Source: Paraplanobispora siamensis
GTDB lineage: Bacteria; Actinomycetota; Actinomycetes; Streptosporangiales; Streptosporangiaceae
Assembly: GCF_016863175.1 (NCBI RefSeq)
Contig: NZ_BOOJ01000011.1
Location: 1-64,000, forward strand
Reading direction: 5' to 3'
Length of the DNA: 64,000 nt
In this document: one piece after another, positions 52,095 to 60,607 of the stretch
How the letters are laid out: the number at the start of each line of letters is the position of its first letter
Numbering within the stretch: position 1 is the first letter of the stretch
Position numbers and translations under genes: made by a program
The notes under the pieces: generated by a model
Seen by the model: the letters and a program-made list of their open reading frames with translations, nothing else
Databases searched by the model: none
Told to the model about the DNA's origin: nothing

Positions 52095-52119
52095 ATTAAT
52101 AGGAAGCTTTCCTATTAAT
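52095..52119. promoter_or_regulatory. Palindrome upstream of the chitinase gene
   Basis: ATTAATAGGAA (52095-52105) and TTCCTATTAAT (52109-52119) are perfect 11-bp arms around GCT, 36 bp before the chitinase start. AGGAAnnTTTCCT-type palindromes occur upstream of actinobacterial secreted hydrolase genes and are often credited to ROK regulators. No DasR-like ACTGGTCTAGACCA-type box is evident. Confidence 0.65.
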
Positions 52120-52199
52120 GAGGTGAACGTAACCCTGTGACCATGTCCGGTCAAGAGAGGTGATCCGCGCAGGGGGAGGAGAACGTCAATCTGGAATAA

Positions 52200-52222
52200 G
52201 GACCGTATTTTTATTTAGGTCC
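52200..52222. other. AT-rich inverted repeat in the chitinase-lexA gap
   Basis: GGACC (52200-52204) and GGTCC (52218-52222) enclose the AT-rich GTATTTTTATTTA. In this GC-rich genome such a base composition is notable. The function is unknown, and nothing else was seen in 52120-52256. Confidence 0.4.
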
Positions 52223-52256
52223 ATATGGGCGCATATAAGGGTGTGTCTGAAAACAG

Positions 52257-52300
52257 CAATGGCGGCCGCCCGTCCCCGAAGGGTTGGACAGCCGCCATGA
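52257..52300 (-). terminator. Terminator of lexA
   Basis: On the reverse strand TGGCGGC... and ...GCCGCCA form a long stem enclosing a second short stem CCC-TTCG-GGG, followed by TTGCTGTTTT. It lies about 37-80 bp after the lexA stop. Confidence 0.6.
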
Positions 52301-52336
52301 GAGCGGAGAAAAGCCGGGCCGATCCGGAGCCGGTGG

Positions 52337-53047
52337 TCAGAGGCGGCGCAGAACCGCCACGACCTTGCCGAGGACGGTGGCCTCGTCGCCCGGGATCGGG
52401 TCGTAGTTGGAGTTGTGCGGAACGAGCCAGACGTGGCCGTCCTTGCGCTTGAAGGTCTTGACCGTCGCCTCGCCGTCGATCATCGCCGCGACGATGTCGC
52501 CGTTGTCGGCCACCGGCTGCTGGCGCACGACCACCCAGTCGCCGTCGGCGATGGCGGCCTCGATCATCGAGTCGCCGGCGACCTGGAGCAGGAACAGCGT
52601 GCCCTCGCCGACGAGCTGCTTGGGCAGGGCGAAGACGTCCTCGATGCTCTCCTCGGCGAGGATGGGGCCACCGGCGGCGATGCGGCCGACGAGGGGCACG
52701 TAGGCCGCGGTGGGGCGGCTGACCGGCGCCTCCTCCGTGCTCGCGTCGGGGTCGACCCACAGCACCGGCTCGCCGGGCAACCGGACTTCCAAGGCCCTGG
52801 GGCGGTGCGGGTCACGCCGCAGGTAACCCTTGCGCTGCAACGCCGTCAACTGGTGCGACACGCTGGAGGTGCTGGTGAGCTGCACCGCCTCGCCGATCTC
52901 GCGCATCGACGGCGGATAGCCGCGCTGCTGCACCGAGTCGCGGATCACCTCAAGGATCTTGCGCTGCCTGGGGGTGAGGCCGAGGGAGTCGCGTCTGCGC
53001 ACCGCCAGGTCGCTGGCGGCCGCGCCGTTCTCCTTGTGCTCGCTCAT
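52337..53047 (-). CDS. lexA: LexA SOS repressor
   Basis: The 236-residue protein has a winged helix (about 20-85, [20 protein letters not shown] and [12 protein letters not shown]) and the S24 autopeptidase domain. The cleavage site is Ala125-Gly126 (IAAGGPI), the catalytic Ser160 lies in GDSM and Lys197 in ATVKTF. On DNA damage RecA filaments trigger self-cleavage and SOS genes are induced. It is divergent from the LysM gene, and SOS boxes lie in the shared gap. Confidence 0.97.
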   Translation of the reverse strand: MSEHKENGAAASDLAVRRRDSLGLTPRQRKILEVIRDSVQQRGYPPSMREIGEAVQLTSTSSVSHQLTALQRKGYLRRDPHRPRALEVRLPGEPVLWVDPDASTEEAPVSRPTAAYVPLVGRIAAGGPILAEESIEDVFALPKQLVGEGTLFLLQVAGDSMIEAAIADGDWVVVRQQPVADNGDIVAAMIDGEATVKTFKRKDGHVWLVPHNSNYDPIPGDEATVLGKVVAVLRRL

Positions 53048-53120
53048 GCGATCTCCTTGCCTCCAAGTCCGTGTCCCACATGCCGCACACCAGCGACCGT
53101 ACTCCTATTGAAGATCATCT

Positions 53121-53136
53121 TCAAACAATTGTTCGA
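53121..53136. promoter_or_regulatory. SOS box between lexA and the LysM gene
   Basis: TCAAACAATTGTTCGA matches the actinobacterial LexA box TCGAAC(A/G)NNNGTTCGA except for one base. It lies 74 bp before the lexA start, positioned to repress lexA or both genes. Confidence 0.85.
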
Positions 53137-53189
53137 GTCGTCCTCGAAATCGATAGCGGTGTGGTGTACAACATCGTACGGGAGTTCGA

Positions 53190-53205
53190 TCGACATCGTG
53201 TTCGA
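53190..53205. promoter_or_regulatory. Second, weaker SOS box
   Basis: TCGACATCGTGTTCGA fits the LexA box with a perfect right half and a left half altered at three positions. It lies about 56 bp before the LysM gene and could add to its SOS control. Confidence 0.55.
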
Positions 53206-53260
53206 TTCGCCGATCTTTCTTCGACCTGTGTTCGGCCAGGTCGCGGAGATGGGGGGTCAG

Positions 53261-53962
53261 ATGAAGGCGACCGCGCACACGCGACGGCCCCGCGGGTCCC
53301 ACGGGCCCCTGGAGCCCCGCGGATCCCGGCCGGTGCCCCCCTCCGGGCCCGAGGCGGGGGGAAACGTGATCCCTTTCCGCCCCCGGGAAGGCGCCCGGCG
53401 CCCCGCGGGAGGCGCGCGCCGTACGGCCCCGGCGCAGGGCGTGCCCCCCGCCCGCCCCGCAGAAGACGCACGCGCCGGGGGAGGCGCGCGCACTGCGGGG
53501 GACGCCCGTCGCGAGAGGGATCCGCGCCGTGCTCGTTCCGCGGGGGATGGGCGCCCTGCTCGTCCTGCGTGGGATGCGCGCCGCGCGAGAGGCGCCCGCC
53601 CGGTGCGGAACGCCCGCCCCGGCGCCCGTCCCGGTAAAGGCGCGCGCTCTCCCCGCAGGCCGGTCCGGCTCACGCGGCGCGGCCGGATCGTGGTGGTCGT
53701 CCTCCTCGTCCTGGTCACCCTCGCTATGCTCTGGGTCGGCTCCCGCATCGCCCCGGCCTCGGCGGCCGGGCATCCCGGTCGCGAGGGCCTGCCCTGGGTC
53801 AGGGTGCACCAGGGCGACACGCTCTGGGAGATCGCCGAGGCGGTGACGCCGGAGGGCGATCCCGCCGTGACCGTCGACCGGATCATGGAGCTGAACGGCC
53901 TGTCCGGCACGCTGATCCGGCCGGGCACCCGGATCTACCTTCCGGCCGGCTCCGGGAGCTGA
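53261..53962 (+). CDS. LysM protein, SOS cell-division suppressor-like
   Basis: The 233-residue protein has an Arg/Pro/Gly-rich cytoplasmic region (about 1-140), one membrane helix (about 150-170, GRIVVVVLLVLVTLAMLWVGS) and a C-terminal LysM domain (about 183-232, VRVHQGDTLWEIAEAVTPEG). Its place next to lexA matches the Mycobacterium ChiZ and Corynebacterium DivS arrangement and the Bacillus YneA layout, SOS-induced brakes on division. ATG 53261 follows GGGGGGT; ATG 53249 is less likely. The Arg/Pro-rich region has a very biased composition. Confidence 0.85.
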   Translation: MKATAHTRRPRGSHGPLEPRGSRPVPPSGPEAGGNVIPFRPREGARRPAGGARRTAPAQGVPPARPAEDARAGGGARTAGDARRERDPRRARSAGDGRPARPAWDARRARGARPVRNARPGARPGKGARSPRRPVRLTRRGRIVVVVLLVLVTLAMLWVGSRIAPASAAGHPGREGLPWVRVHQGDTLWEIAEAVTPEGDPAVTVDRIMELNGLSGTLIRPGTRIYLPAGSGS

Positions 53963-54079
53963 AGAGCTGCTCCGCAAGGGCGACACGCCCGGCGAAGCCG
54001 GTTTCGGGCCGCTGATCAGCGACTTCTGCGGCGGGGCCGCGTCTAACTTGCGTTCATGGTCGCGCACTTCTACGGTTGG

Positions 54080-54128
54080 ACCACAACATCTAGTGGCTTT
54101 ACCGGTGGATCCCACCACAAATTGTGTT
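54080..54128. promoter_or_regulatory. Pair of NrdR boxes
   Basis: CCACAACATCTAGTGG (54081-54096) and CCACAAATTGTGT (54115-54128) fit the NrdR consensus. Their centres are about 32 bp apart, roughly three helical turns, as usual for NrdR pairs. They lie about 120 bp before nrdR and repress ribonucleotide reductase when dATP is plentiful. No cobalamin riboswitch was found in 53963-54247. Confidence 0.75.
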
Positions 54129-54247
54129 TCTATCGTCGCACCTCGATCGTTCGGGGGCGTGCGCGAGCGTTCCTCCGTGGAAGTCCACGGAGGTTCTGAG
54201 ACACATGGGGCGCGTGGGTCGGCCGGCGGACCAGGGAGGCGACGCGC

Positions 54248-54709
54248 GTGCACTGTCCTTTCTGCCGCCATCCCGACACCCGGGTCATCGACAGCCGGTC
54301 CACCGAGGACGGCGCGGCCATCCGCCGCAGGCGCACGTGTCCCGAATGCGGGCGCAGGTTCACCACCCAGGAGACCGTGCTGCTCATGGTGAGCAAGCGC
54401 AGCGGGGTGACGGAGCCGTTCTCCAGGGACAAGGTGATCGCCGGAGTCCGGCGGGCCTGCCAGGGACGGCCGGTCAGCGAGGACTCCCTGGCGCAGCTCG
54501 GCCAGCGGGTCGAGGAGAGCATCCGGGCCACCGGCATCGCGGAGATCCCCGCACACGAGGTGGGGCTGGCCATCCTGGGCCCGTTGCGCGAGCTGGACGA
54601 GGTCGCCTACCTCAGGTTCGCCTCGGTCTACCGGGGTTTCGAGACGCTGGCCGACTTCGAGGCCGAGATCGAGAAGTTGCGGGCGGAGCGCTCCGCCCAG
54701 CAGGGCTGA
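54248..54709 (+). CDS. nrdR: NrdR transcriptional repressor
   Basis: The 153-residue zinc ribbon-ATP-cone protein has Cys3, Cys6, Cys31 and Cys34 for zinc (HCPFC, CPEC) and an ATP cone with [24 protein letters not shown]. It senses the ATP/dATP balance and represses ribonucleotide reductase genes through the boxes upstream. GTG start; the protein is of normal length. It lies 89 bp before nrdJ and probably forms an operon with it, thus autoregulated. Confidence 0.97.
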   Translation: MHCPFCRHPDTRVIDSRSTEDGAAIRRRRTCPECGRRFTTQETVLLMVSKRSGVTEPFSRDKVIAGVRRACQGRPVSEDSLAQLGQRVEESIRATGIAEIPAHEVGLAILGPLRELDEVAYLRFASVYRGFETLADFEAEIEKLRAERSAQQG

Positions 54710-54798
54710 CATATCAATCATCCCCGGCGCCGGGGGACGAAGCGGCGCATTGGTGTTGTCCGATTCGCGGGCTCGTCCGAGCCCGGAAGGGGGAAGGC

Positions 54799-57669
54799 AT
54801 GACGGAGACGGTCAGCGGCGCAGCGGCCCGCGGGGGCAAGCGGCCGCGCAAGGGACTGAGGATGAAGCGCATCTTCACGACCCCCGGAGTGCACCCGTAC
54901 GACGAGGTGCAATGGGAGCGCCGCGACGTCGTCATGACGAACTGGCGTGACGGCTCGGTCAACTTCGAGCAGCGGGGCGTCGAGTTCCCCGCCTCCTGGT
55001 CGGTCAACGCCACCAACATCGTCACCACCAAGTACTTCCGCGGCGCCGTCGGCACCCCGCAGCGCGAGTGGAGCCTCAAGCAGCTGGTCGACCGCGTGGT
55101 GGGCGTCTACACCAGGACGGGCGTCGAGCACGGATACTTCGCGACCGACGAGGACGCGGAGATCTTCGACCACGAGCTCAAGCACGCGCTGATCAACCAG
55201 ATCTTCAGCTTCAACTCCCCGGTGTGGTTCAACGTCGGCACCGCCTCGCCCCAGCAGGTCTCGGCGTGTTTCATCCTGGCCGTCGACGACCAGATGGAGT
55301 CCATCCTCGACTGGTACAAGGAAGAGGGTGTGATCTTCAAGGGCGGTTCCGGCTCCGGCGTGAACCTCTCCCGGATCCGCTCCTCCAAGGAGCTGCTCTC
55401 CAGCGGCGGCACCGCCAGCGGCCCGGTCTCCTTCATGCGCGGCGCCGACGCCTCCGCCGGCACCATCAAGTCCGGCGGCGCCACCCGCCGCGCCGCGAAG
55501 ATGGTCGTCCTCGACGTGGACCACCCTGACATCGAGGAGTTCATCGAGACCAAGGCGCGCGAGGAGGACAAGATCCGCGCGCTGCGCGACGCCGGCTTCG
55601 ACATGGACCTCGGCGGCAAGGACATCGTCTCCGTCCAGTACCAGAACGCCAACAACTCCGTGCGCGTCTCCGACGAGTTCATGCGCGCCGTGGAGAACGG
55701 CGAGGAGTTCGGCCTGCGCGCCCGCCTGTCCGGCGAGATCATCGAGAAGGTCGACGCCCGCGACCTGTTCCGCAAGATGGCCACCGCCGCCTGGGAGTGC
55801 GCCGACCCCGGCGTGCAGTACGACGACACGATCAACGACTGGCACACCTGCCCGGAGACCGGCCGCATCACCGCCAGCAACCCCTGCTCCGAGTACGTCC
55901 ACCTGGACAACTCCTCCTGCAACCTGGCGAGCATCAACCTGCTGAAGTTCCTGCAGGACGACGGCTCCTTCGACATCCAGAACTTCGTGAAGATCACCGA
56001 GCTGATCATCACCGCGATGGATGTCTCCATCACCTTCGCCGACTTCCCGACCGAGAAGATCGGCGAGACCACCCGCGCCTACCGCCAGCTCGGCATCGGC
56101 TACGCCAACCTCGGCGCGCTGCTCATGGCCACCGGCCACGCCTACGACTCCGACGGCGGCCGGGCCATCGCCGGGGCCATCACCTCGCTGATGACCGGCG
56201 TGTCCTACCGCCGCAGCGCCGAGCTGGCCGCCGTCGTGGGCCCGTACGACGGCTACGCCCGCAACGCCGACGCGCACAAGCGGGTCATGCGCAAGCACTC
56301 CGGGGCCAACGACGACCTGCGCACCATGGACGACATGGACCGGGCGATCCACACCGAGGCCACCCGGCAGTGGACCGAGTGCCTCAAGCTCGGCGAGAAG
56401 AACGGCTACCGCAACGCCCAGGCCTCGCTGCTGGCGCCCACCGGCACCATCGGCCTGATGATGGACTGCGACACCACCGGCATCGAGCCCGACCTCGCGC
56501 TGGTGAAGTTCAAGAAGCTCGTCGGCGGCGGCTCCATGCAGATCGTCAACCAGACGATCCCGCGGGCGCTCAAGAAGCTCGGCTACCAGGACGAGCAGAT
56601 CGAGGCGATCGTCGAGTACATCGCCGAGCACGGCCACGTCGTCGACGCCCCGGGCCTGCGCCGCGAGCACTACGAGGTCTTCGACTGCGCCATGGGCGAG
56701 CGGGCCATCGCCCCCATGGGCCACGTCCGCATGATGGCCGCCACCCAGCCGTTCCTGTCGGGCGCGATCAGCAAGACGGTCAACCTGCCCGAGTCGGCGA
56801 CCGTGGAGGACATCGAGCAGGTCTACCTGGAGGGCTGGAAGCTCGGCCTGAAGGCCCTGGCCGTCTACCGCGACAACTGCAAGGTCGGCCAGCCGCTGTC
56901 GGCCGCCGGCAAGAAGACCGAGGACAAGACCGAGGCCAAGGCCGAGACCGCCGCCGAGCCGGAGGTCCGGGTGGTGGAGATCAGCCGCCCGACCCGCCGC
57001 CGGATGCCGAACCAGCGCCCCAGCACCACCACCCGCTTCACCGTGGGCGGCGCCAAGGGCTACATGACGGCCTCGTGCTACCCCGACGACGGCCTCGGCG
57101 AGGTCTTCCTGAAGATGTCCAAGCAGGGCTCGACCCTCGCGGGCGTCATGGACGCCTTCTCCGTGGCCATCTCCATCGGCCTGCAGTACGGCGTGCCGCT
57201 GGAGACCTACGTCAGCAAGTTCGTCAACATGCGCTTCGACCCGGCGGGCATGACCGACGACCCCGACGTCCGCATGGCGGCCTCGGTGATGGACTACATC
57301 TTCCGCCGCCTCGCCCTGGACCACCTGTCCTACGACGAGCGGGCCGCCCTGGGCATCTTCTCCGCCGACGAGCGCGCCGCCCAGCAGCGCGGTGAGGACC
57401 CGGCGGCGCTCCACACCGACCAGGTCATCGCCGAGCTGGCCACCTCCGCCCCGATCGAGAGCGCCGGCCCCCGGGCCGAGACCAGGACCGAGGCCCCGGC
57501 TCCGGCACCGGCCCAGGACCTGCCCGCGCCGGTGCGCGGCGGCTCCCTGGAGTCCCACCAGGGCCGCACCGCCGACGCGCCGCTCTGCCTGACCTGCGGC
57601 ACGAAGATGCGCCCGGCCGGCAGCTGCTACGTCTGCGAGGGCTGCGGCTCCACCAGCGGCTGCAGCTGA
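54799..57669 (+). CDS. nrdJ: Vitamin B12-dependent ribonucleotide reductase
   Basis: The 956-residue class II enzyme makes deoxynucleotides using adenosylcobalamin and no oxygen. Landmarks are SVNATNIVTTKYFRG, NQIFSFNSPVWFNVGTASPQ, FKGGSGSGVNLSRIRSS, LLAPTGTIGLMMDCDTTGIEP and the C-terminal zinc ribbon CLTCGTKMRPAGSCYVCEGCG. ATG 54799 follows GGGGGAAGG; the frame is open upstream through nrdR. A Glu/Lys/Thr-rich linker sits near residues 700-720 between the catalytic domain and the C-terminal module. There is no second reductase in the window. Confidence 0.97.
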   Translation: MTETVSGAAARGGKRPRKGLRMKRIFTTPGVHPYDEVQWERRDVVMTNWRDGSVNFEQRGVEFPASWSVNATNIVTTKYFRGAVGTPQREWSLKQLVDRVVGVYTRTGVEHGYFATDEDAEIFDHELKHALINQIFSFNSPVWFNVGTASPQQVSACFILAVDDQMESILDWYKEEGVIFKGGSGSGVNLSRIRSSKELLSSGGTASGPVSFMRGADASAGTIKSGGATRRAAKMVVLDVDHPDIEEFIETKAREEDKIRALRDAGFDMDLGGKDIVSVQYQNANNSVRVSDEFMRAVENGEEFGLRARLSGEIIEKVDARDLFRKMATAAWECADPGVQYDDTINDWHTCPETGRITASNPCSEYVHLDNSSCNLASINLLKFLQDDGSFDIQNFVKITELIITAMDVSITFADFPTEKIGETTRAYRQLGIGYANLGALLMATGHAYDSDGGRAIAGAITSLMTGVSYRRSAELAAVVGPYDGYARNADAHKRVMRKHSGANDDLRTMDDMDRAIHTEATRQWTECLKLGEKNGYRNAQASLLAPTGTIGLMMDCDTTGIEPDLALVKFKKLVGGGSMQIVNQTIPRALKKLGYQDEQIEAIVEYIAEHGHVVDAPGLRREHYEVFDCAMGERAIAPMGHVRMMAATQPFLSGAISKTVNLPESATVEDIEQVYLEGWKLGLKALAVYRDNCKVGQPLSAAGKKTEDKTEAKAETAAEPEVRVVEISRPTRRRMPNQRPSTTTRFTVGGAKGYMTASCYPDDGLGEVFLKMSKQGSTLAGVMDAFSVAISIGLQYGVPLETYVSKFVNMRFDPAGMTDDPDVRMAASVMDYIFRRLALDHLSYDERAALGIFSADERAAQQRGEDPAALHTDQVIAELATSAPIESAGPRAETRTEAPAPAPAQDLPAPVRGGSLESHQGRTADAPLCLTCGTKMRPAGSCYVCEGCGSTSGCS

Positions 57670-57700
57670 GGCCGTGACGGTCTGAGCGTGTGATCACCCC

Positions 57701-57743
57701 GAAGCGGGGAGCCGGACATCCGGCTCCCCGCTTCTGTTTTTCT
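57701..57743 (+). terminator. Terminator of nrdJ
   Basis: GAAGCGGGGAGCCGG (57701-57715) pairs perfectly with CCGGCTCCCCGCTTC (57720-57734) around ACAT, followed by TGTTTTTCT. It is the best rho-independent terminator in the window. Confidence 0.9.
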
Positions 57744-57817
57744 CCCCGGTTTCCCCTCGTTTTGAGGGTTTTCGCTGAGCGGCCTGGGGATATCGCGAGG
57801 AAGTCTCCACAAAAGGG

Positions 57818-57835
57818 TTCAACGATACCGTTGAA
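57818..57835. promoter_or_regulatory. Palindrome before the erythromycin-esterase-like gene
   Basis: TTCAACG-ATAC-CGTTGAA is a perfect 7-bp inverted repeat ending 3 bp before the ATG. It lies where the promoter and transcription start must be, so a regulator bound here would repress the gene. Confidence 0.65.
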
Positions 57836-57838
57836 GGT

Positions 57839-59050
57839 ATGGCTACTGGTATCAAGGAAACCGCTCATGCCGTCGAGGCCGCCGCCGTCATGAGGCTGCT
57901 CCCGGGCCGGCCGCGGATGCTCGCCCTGGGCGAGCCCACCCACGGTGAGGACAGCCTGCTCGAGCTGCGCAACGAGCTCTTCCGGCAGCTCATCGAGCAG
58001 GAGGGCTACCGGACGATCACCATCGAGAGCGACTGCCTGATGGGCCTGGTCGTGGACGACTACATCACCTCGGGCGCGGGCACCCTCGACGAGGTCATGG
58101 AGCGCGGCTTCAGCCACGGGTGGGGCGTCTCGGCGGCCAACCGCGAGCTCGTGCGCTGGATGCGCGCCTACAACGACGGCCGTCCCGCGGCTGAACAGCT
58201 GCGCTTCGCCGGATTCGACGGCCCGCTGGAGTACTGGGCCGCGAGCCCGCGTCAGGCCCTCACCGCGCTGCACGGCTATCTCGCGGCCCGGGTGGACGCG
58301 GACCTGCTTCCCTGCACCGCGGAGGAGCTCGACCGTCTTCTCGGCGACGACGACCGCTGGTCCGAGCCCGCCGCGGTGATGGAACCGTCCCGGTCCGTGG
58401 GGCAGACGGCCGAGGCCCGGCGGCTGCGGCTGCTCGCCGACGATCTCGTGGCGCTGCTCGACGCGCAGACGCCGCACCTGATCGCGGCCACCTCGCGGGA
58501 GGAGTGGGACCGGGCGCGGCTGTACGGGCGCACCGCCACCGGCCTGCTGGGCTACCACCACTGGATGGCCGACGCCTCGCCGGGCCGCGTGACCCGGATG
58601 TGCGCCCAGCGGGACTCGATGATGGCCGCCAACCTCCTGGCCCTCGCCGAGCGGGGCCCGGTACTGGTCCACGCCCACAACAGCCACCTCCAGCGGGAGA
58701 TGAGCACGATGCGGATGGGCGAGCTGCCGCTGGAGTGGTGGAGCGCCGGCGCGATCGTGAACGCCCACCTGGGCGAGGAGTACGCCTTCCTGGCCACGGC
58801 CCTCGGCACGATCCGGCACCGGGGAGTGGACGCCCCGCCTCCGGAGACCCTCGAAGGACTCCTTTACGCCCTCCCGGAGGACCGCTGTGTCGTCGACGCC
58901 CGCGGGCTGGCCGCGGCTCTCGGCGACGCGCCGCCCGCCCCCCGCGTCTCCCCGTGGTTCGGCTACGCCTCGCTGGACCCGGCCCATCTGGCGAGCATCG
59001 ACGGGGTCGTGTTCATCAAGGACATCCCGCAGGGCGGGGCCTTCTTGTAG
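57839..59050 (+). CDS. Erythromycin-esterase-family protein
   Basis: The 403-residue protein belongs to the Ere family (PF05139 type). It has LGEPTHGEDSLLELRNELFRQ (His/Glu of the active site), TIESDCLMGLVVDDY and AHNSHLQREMS. Members of the family hydrolyse macrolide lactones in some pathogens, but most environmental ones have unknown substrates. ATG 57839 is close to the palindrome, with GAAGG only a base away, so initiation is likely leaderless. It carries no signal peptide. Confidence 0.85.
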   Translation: MATGIKETAHAVEAAAVMRLLPGRPRMLALGEPTHGEDSLLELRNELFRQLIEQEGYRTITIESDCLMGLVVDDYITSGAGTLDEVMERGFSHGWGVSAANRELVRWMRAYNDGRPAAEQLRFAGFDGPLEYWAASPRQALTALHGYLAARVDADLLPCTAEELDRLLGDDDRWSEPAAVMEPSRSVGQTAEARRLRLLADDLVALLDAQTPHLIAATSREEWDRARLYGRTATGLLGYHHWMADASPGRVTRMCAQRDSMMAANLLALAERGPVLVHAHNSHLQREMSTMRMGELPLEWWSAGAIVNAHLGEEYAFLATALGTIRHRGVDAPPPETLEGLLYALPEDRCVVDARGLAAALGDAPPAPRVSPWFGYASLDPAHLASIDGVVFIKDIPQGGAFL

Positions 59051-59068
59051 AACATTGTTCCGTATGAT
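59050..59068 (+). promoter_or_regulatory. Operator and -10 box of the DUF1330 gene
   Basis: GAACA-T-TGTTC (59050-59060) lies just before TATGAT (59063-59068), which ends 6 nt before the ATG. It looks like a repressed leaderless promoter. Confidence 0.6.
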
Positions 59069-59074
59069 CTTCCC

Positions 59075-59365
59075 ATGACCGTCTACGCAGTCGCCCAGAT
59101 CTCGATCCACGACCGGCAGCGCTACGACAAGTACGTCGCGGGGTTCATGGACGTCCTCCTCAAGTACGGCGGGCGGCTGCTGGCCGCCCAGGAGAACCCC
59201 GAGGTGGTCGAGGGGCGGTGGCCGTACGAGAAGATCATTCTGCTGGCCTTCGAGGACCGGCGGGCCTTCGAGGTCTGGGCGGGTTCCCCGGAGTACCGGG
59301 AGATCTCCGAGGACCGGGTCGCATCCACGGACGGCGTCGTCCTCGCGGTGAACGGCCTCCCGTGA
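59075..59365 (+). CDS. DUF1330 family protein
   Basis: The 96-residue protein (VYAVAQISIHDRQRYDKYVAGF and VVEGRWPYEKIILLAFEDRRAFEVW) is a small dimeric ferredoxin-like fold related to Dabb/DUF1330 proteins. Its biochemical role is unknown. It is probably regulated by the small palindrome next to its -10 box. Confidence 0.85.
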   Translation: MTVYAVAQISIHDRQRYDKYVAGFMDVLLKYGGRLLAAQENPEVVEGRWPYEKIILLAFEDRRAFEVWAGSPEYREISEDRVASTDGVVLAVNGLP

Positions 59366-59586
59366 TGATGATCGCGTGATTAGCGGTCCATCTCAGGGGA
59401 AGTCGGCTGGTCCGGGTACGGACCGGCGCGGATGCATCATCGCGGCGCGCCCGGCAGGTATCCGGATCGGCGCCGCCGGGGCCGGTCCGGGTACCTGCCT
59501 GGCGGTGTCGCCGCGGCGCGCGGGGACGGGCTCGTCAACCGCCGATGCGGTCCGCGCAGCGGCATTGACGCAGGAGGTGACTTCCC

Positions 59587-59916
59587 ATGCTCGGGATCGT
59601 GGGCGTTCCGTTGCTGGCCCTGATCGGCCTGATGGTGATGCAGTGGCTGGAAAGCGCGGTCCTGTCGTCTCCGGCCGAGTCGCCGTCGAGGCCCGCCCCG
59701 CCGCCGCGGAGGCCCGAACCCCTTGAGTCCGAGTCCCTGGAGTCCGAGCCCCTGGAGCAGGCCGGTCAGGCCGTCCCCGCCCGTCCGGCCCGGCCGTCAT
59801 CGCCGGCGCACGAGGTCGCACCGGGACGGCGGACCGCCACCGCCTGCCGGGTGCGGACCCGTCACGGCGCCGTCCTGCCGGCGCGGCCGCACCGGATCGG
59901 CGGCCGTGCCCGCTGA
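59587..59916 (+). CDS. Small membrane protein with Pro/Glu-rich tail, 109 aa
   Basis: No family was recognised. A membrane helix occupies about residues 2-24 (GIVGVPLLALIGLMVMQWLES). The remainder is a disordered Pro/Arg/Ala/Glu tail with LESESLESEPLE repeats. ATG 59587 follows AGGAGGTGA at good spacing, which favours a real gene. It lies 54 bp before the second general-stress gene and may belong with it. The 220-bp gap upstream (59366-59586) shows no other gene. Confidence 0.6.
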   Translation: MLGIVGVPLLALIGLMVMQWLESAVLSSPAESPSRPAPPPRRPEPLESESLESEPLEQAGQAVPARPARPSSPAHEVAPGRRTATACRVRTRHGAVLPARPHRIGGRAR

Positions 59917-59970
59917 GCCGCCGGAGGCGGTTCTCCCCGAAGACGACCGTACTCGCCAGGAGGGCACACC

Positions 59971-60522
59971 ATGACCCGGTCGTACCAATACCTGTCCGAT
60001 GGGACGCGGCTGTCGCCGGCCGGAGGCGCCGACCAGATACTGGTCGGCTCGTACGACGACTACGCCGCCGCCGAGCGGGCGGTGGACTATCTGTCGGACA
60101 AGCGCTTCCCGGTCGAGCGTCTGGCCATCGTCGGCCGGGGGCTCAACGGCGTCGAGCAGGTGACCGGCCGGTTGACTCCGGGCCGGGCGGCCCTGCAGTC
60201 GGCGCTGCAGTCGGCCCTGTCGGGCGCGGTGGCCGGTGCGCTGTTCGGGTGGCTGTTCGGCGTGTTCGGCTGGATCGACCCGCTGGTCTCCGGGCTGCTG
60301 CTGGCCCTGTACGGGGCCGTCCTCGGCGCGCTCGTCGGCGGGCTGCTCGGCCTGGCCGGGCACGCGCTGACCGGTGGACGGCGTGACTTCAGCCCCGTCG
60401 CCGGGGTGCGGGCGGACAGCTACGACGTGCTGGCCGACGCCGGGGTCGCCGAGCAGGTCGCGCAGCTGCTGGAGGCGCCGAACGCGCCCGGCCGCGGCCG
60501 TACCGGCGGTCGCCCTCTGTAA
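59971..60522 (+). CDS. General stress protein 17M-like membrane protein 2
   Basis: The 183-residue protein shares the YflT/GS17M domain (VGSYDDYAAAERAVDYLSDKRFPVERLAIVG) and two membrane segments (about 78-98 and 105-128) with the 15435-16136 protein. It lacks the long disordered tail and ends in a short Gly/Arg tail. ATG 59971 follows AGGAGGGCA. It is likely part of a unit with the small membrane protein upstream. Duplicated copies at two places suggest a stress-response family in this genome. Confidence 0.82.
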   Translation: MTRSYQYLSDGTRLSPAGGADQILVGSYDDYAAAERAVDYLSDKRFPVERLAIVGRGLNGVEQVTGRLTPGRAALQSALQSALSGAVAGALFGWLFGVFGWIDPLVSGLLLALYGAVLGALVGGLLGLAGHALTGGRRDFSPVAGVRADSYDVLADAGVAEQVAQLLEAPNAPGRGRTGGRPL

Positions 60523-60607
60523 CGGCCGTCCGCTGTAACGGCCGTCCGCCGCAGGGCAGGGCAGGGCAGAGCCGGGCGGGCGCCGGCGCCTCCGGTCGCA
60601 GTCGCCG

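Noticed and set aside
53963-54247. Cobalamin riboswitch before nrdR-nrdJ
   Set aside because: Conserved B12-box elements were not found; only NrdR boxes are visible.
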